Source: Pelagihabitans sp963710535 (GTDB lineage Bacteria; Bacteroidota; Bacteroidia; Flavobacteriales; Flavobacteriaceae). From it: DNA of 64,000 nucleotides. The stretch's first letter is position 1. Every line of letters starts with the position of its first letter. A program made the position numbers and the translations under genes. This document shows, piece after piece, positions 7,654 to 15,975 of this stretch. Under the pieces are notes generated by a model. That model made no database searches. It was not told where the DNA came from and was given only the letters and a program-made list of their open reading frames with translations. The stretch lies in the NCBI GenBank assembly GCA_963710535.1, contig CAVQAW010000010.1, positions 558,001 through 622,000 of the forward strand, read 5' to 3'.

Positions 7654-8748
7654 CTATTCCGCCGTCTTGCTTCTACGTTTGGCTTCCTCATTTCGAGCGA
7701 TATGGTGACCCGGCCTTGACCATTTTGGTTTTTCTCCAAGGGGAATAAATTGTGAATCGGCTGCTTCCACCGTTTTCGGCTGGTCTATTTTGGCAAAGGC
7801 TTTCTGCGGTCGAAGACCCAAGTTTTCGAACATAGCCATATCTTCATTCACGTCTGGATTGGGCGTGGTCAACAATTTATCGCCCGCAAAGATCGAATTG
7901 GCACCGGCAAAGAAGCACATGGCCTGTCCTTCCCTACTCATCTCGGTACGGCCTGCCGATAACCTGACCTGTGTTTGCGGCATCACGATACGGGTCGTAG
8001 CTACCATCCGGATCATATCCCAAATGGCTATGGGTTCCATTTCCTCCATTGGGGTACCAGCAACGGCCACTAAGGCATTGATGGGCACGGATTCTGGTTG
8101 GGGGTTGAGCGCAGCGAGGGCCACAAGCATTCCCGCCCTATCTTCAAGCGATTCTCCCATCCCAATGATTCCACCGCTGCACACGGTAACATTGCTTTTG
8201 CGCACATTATCGATCGTCTCCAAACGATCCTCAAAAGCTCGGGTTGAAATGATATCCTTATAATATTCCGCCGATGTGTCCAAATTATGGTTATAGGCAT
8301 AAAGACCTGCTTCAGCAAGCCGTTTCGCTTGGTTTTCAGTGAGCATGCCCAACGTACAGCACACTTCCATCTCCAATTTATTGATCGTGCGAACCATTTC
8401 CAGGACCTGCTCAAATTCAGGACCATCCTTTACGTTGCGCCATGCCGCGCCCATACAAACCCTGGAACTGCCAGAAGCCTTGGCGCGAAGCGCTTGGGCC
8501 TTTACCTGGCCCACCGACATCAAATCATTGCCCTCGATATTCGTATGATAACGCGCCGCCTGAGGACAATATCCGCAGTCTTCGGGGCAACCCCCCGTTT
8601 TAATGGAAAGCAGGGTCGACACCTGCACCGTGTTCGGATCGTGATGCGATCGATGCACGGAAGCTGCCTCGTACAACAGCTCCATGAGCGGTTTTTGGTA
8701 AATGGACAAGATTTCAGTTTTGGACCAATTATGTCTTATTTCACTCAT
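7654..8748 (-). CDS. bioB: Biotin synthase
   Basis: A 364-residue radical-SAM enzyme that inserts sulfur into dethiobiotin, the last step of biotin synthesis. The SAM-cluster motif C-x3-C-x2-C is seen in GGCPEDCGYCPQ, and the TIM-barrel segments YNHNLDTSAEYY, CSGGIIGMGE and NAMFAGD-like (NSIFAGD) are present. I placed the start at ATG 8748 (MSEIRHNWSKTE); an earlier TTG at 8814 would add unconserved residues and overlap a promoter-like sequence. It follows the ketosynthase gene by 65 bp, with a TATTTTTG box in the gap, so it can be transcribed both with bioA and on its own. Confidence 0.96.
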   Translation of the reverse strand: MSEIRHNWSKTEILSIYQKPLMELLYEAASVHRSHHDPNTVQVSTLLSIKTGGCPEDCGYCPQAARYHTNIEGNDLMSVGQVKAQALRAKASGSSRVCMGAAWRNVKDGPEFEQVLEMVRTINKLEMEVCCTLGMLTENQAKRLAEAGLYAYNHNLDTSAEYYKDIISTRAFEDRLETIDNVRKSNVTVCSGGIIGMGESLEDRAGMLVALAALNPQPESVPINALVAVAGTPMEEMEPIAIWDMIRMVATTRIVMPQTQVRLSAGRTEMSREGQAMCFFAGANSIFAGDKLLTTPNPDVNEDMAMFENLGLRPQKAFAKIDQPKTVEAADSQFIPLGEKPKWSRPGHHIARNEEAKRRSKTAE

Positions 8749-8769
8749 GTAAGTTGCTTCATTGAAGGT

Positions 8770-8801
8770 CAAAAATAAACTTAAATGTCTGGAAATGCCA
8801 A
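8770..8801 (-). promoter_or_regulatory. Candidate promoter of bioB (TTG-N21-TATTTTTG)
   Basis: On the minus strand TTG (8801-8799) is followed after 21 nt by TATTTTTG (8777-8770), an exact TAnnTTTG match, 21 nt before the bioB ATG. It lies between the ketosynthase stop and bioB. Confidence 0.5.
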
Positions 8802-8813
8802 ATAACCCCTGCA

Positions 8814-9983
8814 TTAATGTTGCGATGGCGCCTGTAATAAGATACTCACGGCATTGCCCCCAAAGCCAACTGCGTTCACCATTACCCTTTTTATGCTTCG
8901 AGGCTCAGAACCATATTCCAAAAATGGAATTTTGATAAGATGTTGATGTTCCATCATCAAAATCGCCATTTCAATTCCAAACATTCCGGAAGCGCCGAAC
9001 GTATGCCCAATTTTCCATTTATTGGTGGTCATCAATGGAAGCCGACCGCCAAACACCTTCTGTATCGCCCTAAATTCGGAAAGATCGCCGTTAATGGTTC
9101 CTGGTGCATGCACCACCAATACGTCGACATCCTCTGGTCGGTGCTGCCCCAAAGCCATTTTCATCGAACGCTGGAAACAATCCGCATCGGTGGAAATGGA
9201 GACATTGTGGGCCAAAGGTTCCGTTGCATAACCCAATCCTTCGATTACGGCCAATGTGTTATCGTGAAGGCCCAACTCCAGACAAGCCAAGGCCGCACCT
9301 TCTCCCAGTACCATCGTGTTTCGGTCTTTATTCAAATCCAGGCTGCGGCAGGGATAGTCGGAATCATTTTGGGCATAAATCTTCAAGGCTTTCATTTGGG
9401 CCAGTGTGAAAGGTGTTAATGGGGCTTCACTGCCCCCGACCAAAAATTTATCGGCCATGCCGCTCCCGATCCAAGCTACCCCGTTCAAAAGGGCATGCAA
9501 GGCCGTGGAGCAAGTGATCGAATGGGAAATTTCCGGGCCCTTGGTCTGCAGGTCATGGGCCACCCAGGAAGATATATTGCCGAGGGTCGTCGTGGGCGAA
9601 GCCAACGTGTCTGTTCGGCCATGGGTCAAAAACGTCTCATGGTGCTTTTCGAAAAGGGCAGTGGCCCCTCTTGAAGAGCCTAAATTGATCCCAAAATGGT
9701 CGCCCCTTTTCCAGCCCGCTCCTTCAATGGCATTACGAGCAACGAATATGGCGTAGAGTACCGAGTCATCCAAGTTTTTGAATTTGGGATCTGATGATCG
9801 TAGTTCGGTGATCAAATCCTTGGCCATTTTGGGCAATCGCGCCACCCAATCGTAGGTCGTTCCGTTCTTTTCGCGAGAAAGATGATGGGCATCGGATAGG
9901 TACCCTTGCCATACCTCGCTTGGCGTGCATCCCAAAGCGGAGATGGAGGAAATTGCCGTAATCGAAATCGTTCGGTTCGTCAT
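8814..9983 (-). CDS. Beta-ketoacyl synthase in the biotin cluster
   Basis: A 389-residue KAS I/II-type condensing enzyme. The catalytic triad is intact: Cys158 in SITCSTALHALL, His292 in VVHAPGTINGD and His327 in NKWKIGHTFGASG, the last preceded by the conserved Lys of the K-x3-GH motif. It performs decarboxylative Claisen condensation on acyl-ACP substrates. It lies between bioA (12 bp gap) and bioB (65 bp gap) on the same strand, and no bioC, bioH or bioG is visible nearby, so a role in assembling the pimeloyl precursor is a reasonable inference. It is somewhat shorter than housekeeping FabF (about 415 residues). Confidence 0.88.
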   Translation of the reverse strand: MTNRTISITAISSISALGCTPSEVWQGYLSDAHHLSREKNGTTYDWVARLPKMAKDLITELRSSDPKFKNLDDSVLYAIFVARNAIEGAGWKRGDHFGINLGSSRGATALFEKHHETFLTHGRTDTLASPTTTLGNISSWVAHDLQTKGPEISHSITCSTALHALLNGVAWIGSGMADKFLVGGSEAPLTPFTLAQMKALKIYAQNDSDYPCRSLDLNKDRNTMVLGEGAALACLELGLHDNTLAVIEGLGYATEPLAHNVSISTDADCFQRSMKMALGQHRPEDVDVLVVHAPGTINGDLSEFRAIQKVFGGRLPLMTTNKWKIGHTFGASGMFGIEMAILMMEHQHLIKIPFLEYGSEPRSIKRVMVNAVGFGGNAVSILLQAPSQH

Positions 9984-9995
9984 TTGTCCTTCTAA

Positions 9996-11264
9996 TTAGA
10001 CGATTTCCAATACCCCTGTAATACTGCCATAGATCTTCTGCAATTGTGCTTCTGAAATAATGTAGGGAGGTAAAATATAAATGGTGTTTCCCAAGGGGCG
10101 CAAAAATACGCCATGGTCCATAAAATGGTTAAAAAGTTGGTCCCTTAAATCGCCATAACGTTCCATTTCCAACTTCATATCTAGGGCGTAGATGACCCCA
10201 CATTGCCGTGTACGGGCCACCTTGGGATGTTTTCTTATGATCAGGTCGAAAGCGCGGTGCGAATCTGATATCCTTTTTATGTTTTCTTGGATCTCGGCAG
10301 ATTTCAGAAGCACCAGGCCCGCCAAAGCGGCCGTGCAAGCCAGAGGGTTCGCCGTATAGGTATGGCCATGGAAAAAACCCTTGGCGATATCATCACTATA
10401 AAAGGCATCGTAAATCTTTTGGGAACAACTGGTGATAGCCATGGGCAGCAGGCCTGCGGTAAGGGCTTTTGAAAGGCACATGATGTCTGGTTTCACCATA
10501 ATTTGATCGGAAGCGAAATGAGTGCCCGTTTTACCAAAACCGGTCATCACCTCGTCGGCAACGGTGATAACGTCATGGCGCTTCATTAGTCTCAAAATAC
10601 GACATAAGCCTTCCCTGTCATGCATCTGCATAGCGGCTGCACCCTGCACCAAGGGTTCATAAATAAAACCCGCAACATCATTTCGGCCCAACCGGACTTC
10701 CAAATGATTCAAGATAGCTTCAATATTGTTATGGGTCGGGGCCGGGATACGCTCAACTTCCAAGAACAGATCCTCAAAAGGGCCATTGTAGACCGAAAGT
10801 CCCGAGACCGACATGGCGCCAAATGTATCTCCATGAAATCCCCCTTCAAAAGCGAGGAGCACATTCTTTTTTTTACCATTGTTGAAATGGTATTGCAAAG
10901 CCATTTTTATTCCAATTTCCGTTGCCGTTGAGCCATTATCAGAAAAAAAGAGCTTTTTTTGGTTGAAGGGCAATATTTTGATGAGCTCTTCCGACAATTG
11001 AACGGCAGGTTCATGCGTAAATCCGCTGAAAACCACCTGATCAAGACTTTGCATCTGGGCATACACCCTTTCTATGATAAAATCGTTGCAATGCCCATAC
11101 ATGGCAGTATACCAAGATGCGATACCATCGATATATTCCTTGCCGTTTTCATCGTACAAAAGAGCGCCTTTGGCTTTAACGAGCCCCAACATTATTGGAT
11201 GCCGCTTGTGCTGTGTCAAAGGATGCCACAAATATTTTTGGTCGCGTGCCGAAAGATTTTTCAA
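9996..11264 (-). CDS. bioA: Adenosylmethionine-8-amino-7-oxononanoate aminotransferase
   Basis: A 422-residue PLP-dependent class III aminotransferase that makes 7,8-diaminopelargonate from KAPA, using SAM as amino donor. The family N-terminus KYLWHPLTQHK, the GIASWYTAMYGHC segment and the PLP lysine in CLSKALTAGLLP are present. I favour the TTG at 11264 (MKNLSARDQKYLWHP), which matches the usual start. An upstream in-frame TTG at 11303 lies inside a -7-like box (CATCTTTG on the minus strand, 11308-11301), so translation from there is unlikely. It is divergent from the glycosyltransferase gene and heads the bioA-ketosynthase-bioB group. Confidence 0.95.
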   Translation of the reverse strand: MKNLSARDQKYLWHPLTQHKRHPIMLGLVKAKGALLYDENGKEYIDGIASWYTAMYGHCNDFIIERVYAQMQSLDQVVFSGFTHEPAVQLSEELIKILPFNQKKLFFSDNGSTATEIGIKMALQYHFNNGKKKNVLLAFEGGFHGDTFGAMSVSGLSVYNGPFEDLFLEVERIPAPTHNNIEAILNHLEVRLGRNDVAGFIYEPLVQGAAAMQMHDREGLCRILRLMKRHDVITVADEVMTGFGKTGTHFASDQIMVKPDIMCLSKALTAGLLPMAITSCSQKIYDAFYSDDIAKGFFHGHTYTANPLACTAALAGLVLLKSAEIQENIKRISDSHRAFDLIIRKHPKVARTRQCGVIYALDMKLEMERYGDLRDQLFNHFMDHGVFLRPLGNTIYILPPYIISEAQLQKIYGSITGVLEIV

Positions 11265-11330
11265 TGGTATTGTTATGAAGTATGCGATTTCTCTATCTTG
11301 CAAAGATGGGAATTAATCCTATAACCGCCC

Positions 11331-12818
11331 ATGCGAATTAGATCGATCGGAAAACTAAAAACATTGATTGCCAGCATGCCACAGCAGGTGGTATTCATTT
11401 CACTTTTGGTGGTTTCGATTGCCATTCGGTTTCCGTTTTTCTTTAGGGACTATATCGATCGGGACGAAAGTACTTTTATTTTAATGGGACAATCATGGGT
11501 GAACGGCCATCTCCCGTACACCGAATTATGGGATTTAAAACCCCCGATAACTTTCTTGTTTTTTGCCGGCATCATTTACGTATTCGGAAAGAGCTTTTTG
11601 GCCATTCGCTTCTTTGGGGCCCTGCTCGTAGCCATATCCGCTTTTTTCACATATAAAATCGGTGCTGAATTTGGCAAGAAGCGGATGGGGTATTGGGCCG
11701 CTCTGGGCGCAGTGGCCCTACAGAGCCTGTTCGGCAGCTTGCAGGGAGTCATGTCGGAACATTTGTGCATGGCCTTGTTCGTCCCGGGACTTTTCTTGAT
11801 GCTACAAACAAAAACCAATTGGGGGTATTTGTTGACCGGGCTCTTAATGGGTATCTCGATCATGACCAAATTGAACATCGCCTATGCGGTCTTTTTTCTG
11901 GGACTATATCTAATCTACGACCATTTCAAGGCCAACAGGCTCGAAAGGCGATTATGGCAACCCGTTCTTTATGGCGTTGGCATCATTGTTATTGTGGGAT
12001 TGACACTGCTGCCTTATTACAGTGAAAATCAAGAATTGGTATGGTGGAATTCGGTGATCAGGGCATCCTTGGCCTATGCCGGGTCGAGCCAAGGAGCACT
12101 ACTTAATTTGGCGCCAACCTTCTTGGCCATCGCGCTATTTTTTCTGTTAGCGTGGCGAAAAAGGTATTTCGATTTCAAAGATAGAAAGGTACAATTACTG
12201 ATCATCGCCATCATTGGCGTACTGTTCTCCTTCGCCAAGGCCGGCAGGATCAACAGCCACTACCTGATCCAACTGTATCCGATACTTATCGTTTTGGTCG
12301 GGTTATCCATCAGTAAGATAAACCTCCATATCAAAAAAGCCCACCAACCAGTTCTTATCCTATTGATGCTTATGGTGCCGGCAGAGAGTTATTTGGAATA
12401 TTATCGAATCATAAAAAACAAATTGGACAAGGGTACTTTCTACAATGGGGAAGGCATTACGGTACCCCAATATCTGATGAAAACATTTCCTGACGAAAAA
12501 AATGTATTCTTTTTGGAATACCATATCGGATATTGGTTAATGGATACCACACCCCCGACCAAGGCAGCCACACATCCCAGCAATATCTGTCGTGAAGAAG
12601 TCTTCCCCTATTTTGACAATCCCAGAAAAACGGCTCTGGACGAGATCACGTTCATCATGTCGGTAATCCGACCAAAAATCGTGGTGACGCGAAAAAATAG
12701 ATTGGTATTCGACGATAAGCTGGTCGAGGAAAACAGATATGTCACTGCATACCTAAAAAACAACTACCAGGTATGGGCTACCGTTGAAGGGGCGGAAATT
12801 CATAAAAGATCAGATTGA
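11331..12818 (+). CDS. GT39-like integral membrane glycosyltransferase
   Basis: A 495-residue polytopic membrane protein of the PMT_2/ArnT type. About ten hydrophobic segments cover residues 20-360, and the first periplasmic loop has the acidic motif D43-R-D45-E46 expected for a lipid-phosphate-sugar glycosyltransferase. Such enzymes move sugars from a polyprenyl-phosphate donor to lipids or proteins; the substrate here cannot be told. The last third is soluble and outside the membrane. It reads against the biotin genes on both sides and overlaps the end of bioD by 9 bp, which looks like an insertion into an older biotin cluster. Confidence 0.82.
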   Translation: MRIRSIGKLKTLIASMPQQVVFISLLVVSIAIRFPFFFRDYIDRDESTFILMGQSWVNGHLPYTELWDLKPPITFLFFAGIIYVFGKSFLAIRFFGALLVAISAFFTYKIGAEFGKKRMGYWAALGAVALQSLFGSLQGVMSEHLCMALFVPGLFLMLQTKTNWGYLLTGLLMGISIMTKLNIAYAVFFLGLYLIYDHFKANRLERRLWQPVLYGVGIIVIVGLTLLPYYSENQELVWWNSVIRASLAYAGSSQGALLNLAPTFLAIALFFLLAWRKRYFDFKDRKVQLLIIAIIGVLFSFAKAGRINSHYLIQLYPILIVLVGLSISKINLHIKKAHQPVLILLMLMVPAESYLEYYRIIKNKLDKGTFYNGEGITVPQYLMKTFPDEKNVFFLEYHIGYWLMDTTPPTKAATHPSNICREEVFPYFDNPRKTALDEITFIMSVIRPKIVVTRKNRLVFDDKLVEENRYVTAYLKNNYQVWATVEGAEIHKRSD

Positions 12819-13427
12819 CATCAGGATGTTCCTGAAGGTATCGGCATACTTCTTTATGACCGGTTTATCAAAAACGGGCTCTTCATCTATCCTACCGATC
12901 AACGAAACCCCGGTTTTGTGCAATATGATGTTCTCGGTTTGCGGATTGGCATCGCCACTAAACAGCACAGATACATCATATCCCCTCATCTTCAGCCAAT
13001 TGATGGTAAGCAAGGAGTGGTTGATACTGCCCAAATAATGTCTGGAAACGACAATTACTTTGTAATTGGGCATTATGATGTCGAGAATGGTGTCCTGTTC
13101 GTTCAAGGGCACCAATAATCCACCGGCACCTTCTATGACCAGATGATTGTCGGTATGCGGTTCGTGTATTTTATTGGCGTCCAAAGTCACCCCGTCAATC
13201 TCTGCGGCGGCATGCGGACTCATGGCTTGAGTGAGCTCAAAGCTGCTCTTATAAATTTTGGACTTGCTGTTCGACAACAGTTCGGCCACCCGATCGCTAT
13301 CGGTATGGTCCAAATCTCCTGCCTGAATGGGTTTCCAATAATCGGCTTCCAAAGCCTCCGTGATGATGGCGGAGGCGATTGTTTTACCCACCCCCGTTGA
13401 TATTCCCGTTACAAAAATTCGCTTCAT
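12810..13427 (-). CDS. bioD: Dethiobiotin synthetase
   Basis: A 205-residue P-loop carboxylase that closes the ureido ring of biotin using CO2 and ATP. Walker A is GISTGVGKT near the N-terminus, followed by YWKPIQAG for substrate binding, and VIEGAGGLLVPLN is the typical Mg/phosphate loop. It starts 1 bp after the DUF2007 gene stops, so bioF, DUF2007 and bioD are almost certainly co-transcribed. Its 3' end overlaps the convergent glycosyltransferase by 9 bp. Length is usual for the family. Confidence 0.95.
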   Translation of the reverse strand: MKRIFVTGISTGVGKTIASAIITEALEADYWKPIQAGDLDHTDSDRVAELLSNSKSKIYKSSFELTQAMSPHAAAEIDGVTLDANKIHEPHTDNHLVIEGAGGLLVPLNEQDTILDIIMPNYKVIVVSRHYLGSINHSLLTINWLKMRGYDVSVLFSGDANPQTENIILHKTGVSLIGRIDEEPVFDKPVIKKYADTFRNILMSI

Positions 13428-13428
13428 T

Positions 13429-13812
13429 TTATTGGGGCTTTGTAATCATTCCACAATTTAGGCATTTGTACTTTCTTTTTTCAAAAAAAGGAAAAAGTTT
13501 ATGGAATATTCCCTTACGGTTGTAGTATACCTCAGACCTCTTGGCTTTGCAATTGGGGCATACGACGGGCAATCCGTTTTTATCCAAGGCATATGCCCTT
13601 ATTTCATTGTAAATTTCCAAGGCGTGTTCTCTATCACCATATAATACCTGCAACTTCACCCCTCCGATCGCATTGCTGATCAAAGGGTCTGAATTCAAAG
13701 TGTTTTCATCCCTCAGGAAAACCTTTATGCCTTCCGATTCCAATTTTCCCTTGATGATCTGCACATCCGCCGCATATTCGAAGGCCGCAATGGTATAAAA
13801 CTTTTGGTTCAT
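13429..13812 (-). CDS. DUF2007 domain protein with C-terminal zinc ribbon
   Basis: A 127-residue soluble protein. Residues about 3-75 form a DUF2007 (putative signal-transducing) ferredoxin-like fold, with the family pattern YEADIIKGKLESEGI-like (FEYAADVQIIKGKLESEGIK) and IGGVKLQVL. The C-terminus has two Cys pairs, CPNC and CLNC, about 30 residues apart, that probably bind zinc. It overlaps bioF by 4 bp (ATGA) and ends 1 bp before bioD, so it is translationally coupled inside the biotin operon. No biotin-related function is established for DUF2007. Confidence 0.85.
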   Translation of the reverse strand: MNQKFYTIAAFEYAADVQIIKGKLESEGIKVFLRDENTLNSDPLISNAIGGVKLQVLYGDREHALEIYNEIRAYALDKNGLPVVCPNCKAKRSEVYYNRKGIFHKLFPFFEKRKYKCLNCGMITKPQ

Positions 13813-14981
13813 GAGTTTTTAATTAAAACCGATAGGCGGTAAAGCAAGTCTCCGATTTGTTCTTTAGAATTATAAGCGTGAAGGCATATACGCAACCTTT
13901 CCTGACCGATGGGAACGGTTGGATTAAGGATAGGCTTCACTTCGAAGCCAAATTTCCGTATCGCGTTTGCGACATCGCTCACCTTTTCATTGCCCGGAAT
14001 AATACAGCAGTGTATGGCCGAATTGCTAGGAATGAATTTTGGTCCTAAACCCAAACTTCCCAGTTCTTGATTAAAATAGGCGATATTATCGTTAAGCTGT
14101 TGCCGCTTCCTCTTCCCTAAATCGGACTTTGCCATCTGATAGGAAGCATCGATCGTGGCCACCGTATGTGGCGGAAGACCCGTGGTATAAATAAAGCTTC
14201 TGGCAAAGTTCAAAAGATAGGCCTTTAGGTCGTGAGATCCCAAAATGGCAGCCCCATGGCACCCCATCGCCTTCCCAAAGGTGACGATTCGGGCAAAGAT
14301 ATCTTGTTGCAGCCCCAAATGCTGTACCATCCCTGCACCGTCATTTCCAAAGATTCCTAGGGCATGGGCCTCATCTACCACCAAATAGCAGCCATGTGCC
14401 TTGCAAAAGGCCGCAAGTCGAGGTAGATCGGGACTATCCCCATCCATGGAAAAAACCGATTCGGTAACCACATAAACGGCAGCTTCATTATCGTTCGAAA
14501 GGTTCAGTCTATTGCGCATAATCTTCGCTGACAGATCCCCTAAATTGTTGTGTTGGAATTTGAAGCCCTTTGCATGCCCCAATTGAATGCCATCCCGTAT
14601 GCTGGCATGTATATATTCATCATAAAATACCATGTCGCCACGCTGGGGAACCGATGCAAAAAATCCAACATTGGCATCATAGCCCGAATTGAAAACCAAG
14701 GCTGCATCAACCTGATGGATTCGGGTGAGTTTATTTTCTACAAGCCCATAGATGGTGTGATTTCCGCAAAGCAATCGGGAGCCGGTCGCCCCGTTCAAAA
14801 CCAGGTTTTGTTCCTTCAGCAAAGTAACTGCCGCGTCAGACAATGTCACCTCTTTGGAGAACCCAAGGTAATCGTTGGAAGAAAAATCGACCAAGTCGCT
14901 CGCCGTAGGCAGGCTTCGGAGGGTCCCGGCCCGCTCCCGTTCGACGAGTTTTAAATTTAATTTTTTGGGGAATTTTGGCAT
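13809..14981 (-). CDS. bioF: 8-amino-7-oxononanoate synthase
   Basis: A 390-residue alpha-oxoamine synthase that condenses a pimeloyl thioester with alanine to make KAPA. Motifs are DFSSNDYLGFS near the N-terminus, VDEAHALGIFG and the PLP-lysine region VTFGKAMGCHGAAILGS. The start ATG 14981 gives MPKFPKKLNLKL, the usual N-terminus. It is first gene of bioF-DUF2007-bioD. Its promoter is unusually clear and its -7 box ends only 4 nt before the ATG, implying a leaderless or nearly leaderless mRNA. Serine palmitoyltransferase or KBL are related alternatives, but the biotin context settles it. Confidence 0.94.
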   Translation of the reverse strand: MPKFPKKLNLKLVERERAGTLRSLPTASDLVDFSSNDYLGFSKEVTLSDAAVTLLKEQNLVLNGATGSRLLCGNHTIYGLVENKLTRIHQVDAALVFNSGYDANVGFFASVPQRGDMVFYDEYIHASIRDGIQLGHAKGFKFQHNNLGDLSAKIMRNRLNLSNDNEAAVYVVTESVFSMDGDSPDLPRLAAFCKAHGCYLVVDEAHALGIFGNDGAGMVQHLGLQQDIFARIVTFGKAMGCHGAAILGSHDLKAYLLNFARSFIYTTGLPPHTVATIDASYQMAKSDLGKRKRQQLNDNIAYFNQELGSLGLGPKFIPSNSAIHCCIIPGNEKVSDVANAIRKFGFEVKPILNPTVPIGQERLRICLHAYNSKEQIGDLLYRLSVLIKNS

Positions 14982-14985
14982 GTGC

Positions 14986-15014
14986 CAAATTTACTATCTT
15001 TATTCAAACTTCAA
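14986..15014 (-). promoter_or_regulatory. bioF promoter (TTG-N18-TAAATTTG), near-leaderless
   Basis: On the minus strand TTG (15014-15012), 18 nt, then TAAATTTG (14993-14986), an exact match to both Bacteroidota elements. Only 4 nt separate the -7 box from the bioF ATG, so transcription should start at or inside the start codon. The -33 element lies just before the ATG of the divergent GNAT gene (15018), so the two genes share this stretch. Confidence 0.65.
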
Positions 15015-15017
15015 CTG

Positions 15018-15548
15018 ATGGTCGTTTATAAAAGGGCTACTCAAGATTCGGAACTGCAACAGATTTTGGAACTGCAGCGGAAAAACCTCATTCCGGTGCT
15101 CACAGAAGACGAAAAACAGCGAGAGGGCTTTGTTACCGTATCACATACCTTTGAAATACTGAAACGGATGAACGAGGTGTGCGCCCATGTAATTGCCAAA
15201 GATGGTGATCAGGTGGTGGGTTATGCCTTGTGCATGCACCCCCAATTTGGCAAGGAAATAGAAGTTTTAAAACCGATGTTCGACGAGATTGAATCGGTGG
15301 TCCCTAAATCGGAGCAATATTTGGCCATGGGCCAAATCTGTATCGACAAGGCGTTCCGAGGACAAGGACTCTTTCGCCATTTGTACGATCAAATGAAAAA
15401 AGGGGTGCAACCCGAATTTACCACCATCATTACAGAGGTAGACGTAAAGAATGTCAGGTCGTTGAAAGCCCATTATGCCGTGGGTTTCAAACTGCTTAAA
15501 ACCTATTCTTCCGGTGGGCAGGATTGGCATTTGATTGCCTTGAGCTAA
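15018..15548 (+). CDS. GNAT-family N-acetyltransferase
   Basis: A 176-residue GNAT protein. The acetyl-CoA motif A is seen as IDKAFRGQGLFRHLYDQMKK, with the preceding beta strand YLAMGQICI; the substrate is not predictable. I start at ATG 15018 (MVVYKRATQDSE); an upstream GTG at 14982 would include bioF promoter sequence. It is divergent from bioF and convergent with atpC. A hairpin just after the stop can serve as terminator for both convergent units. Confidence 0.85.
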   Translation: MVVYKRATQDSELQQILELQRKNLIPVLTEDEKQREGFVTVSHTFEILKRMNEVCAHVIAKDGDQVVGYALCMHPQFGKEIEVLKPMFDEIESVVPKSEQYLAMGQICIDKAFRGQGLFRHLYDQMKKGVQPEFTTIITEVDVKNVRSLKAHYAVGFKLLKTYSSGGQDWHLIALS

Positions 15549-15553
15549 ACTAA

Positions 15554-15586
15554 AAGAGCCACCCTTTGTAATGGATGGCTCTTGAA
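15554..15586. terminator. Hairpin between the convergent GNAT and atpC genes
   Basis: AAGAGCCA (15554-15561) pairs with TGGCTCTT (15576-15583) around a 14-nt loop. It lies between the stops of the two convergent genes and may act on both strands, although the flanking T runs are short. Confidence 0.55.
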
Positions 15587-15609
15587 CTTATAGTTGTTAA
15601 GGGATGCAG

Positions 15610-15888
15610 TTAATCTGCCAAGACGATTACCTTGTTGCCTTTCATTTCGATGGTACCGCTGGTAATGGGTAAAATAGTCTTGCCATTGGCATCTTTTGAA
15701 AACCTGGATTGGTAGGCCTCGGCAATCGTGATGCTACCGTCGACCTTTACATTTCCAGCTTGTAACAAGGAAACAATCGGTGCATGGTCTTGCAACATCT
15801 GAAATTCCCCGTTGATACCGGGCACGGTAACGGATGTTACTTCTCCGGCAAATAAGGTAGCTTCCGGTGATACGATCTCTAAATACAT
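15610..15888 (-). CDS. atpC: ATP synthase F1 epsilon subunit (short form)
   Basis: A 92-residue epsilon subunit made only of the N-terminal beta sandwich (YLEIVSPEATLFAGEVTSVTVPG at the start, split across the first strand pair, and the GEFQMLQDHAPIVSLL segment). The C-terminal two-helix domain that inhibits ATP hydrolysis in E. coli (about 45 residues) is absent; the frame ends normally after the sandwich. It follows atpD by 87 bp. In Bacteroidota the beta and epsilon genes are commonly separate from the rest of the atp operon, as here. Confidence 0.93.
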   Translation of the reverse strand: MYLEIVSPEATLFAGEVTSVTVPGINGEFQMLQDHAPIVSLLQAGNVKVDGSITIAEAYQSRFSKDANGKTILPITSGTIEMKGNKVIVLAD

Positions 15889-15975
15889 ATTTTTAGCAAT
15901 AAATCATTTATGAACAATCAGTGACCATGAGGTACCACCTGTACATTTACATTCCAAATTTCAGGCCCCATTTCA

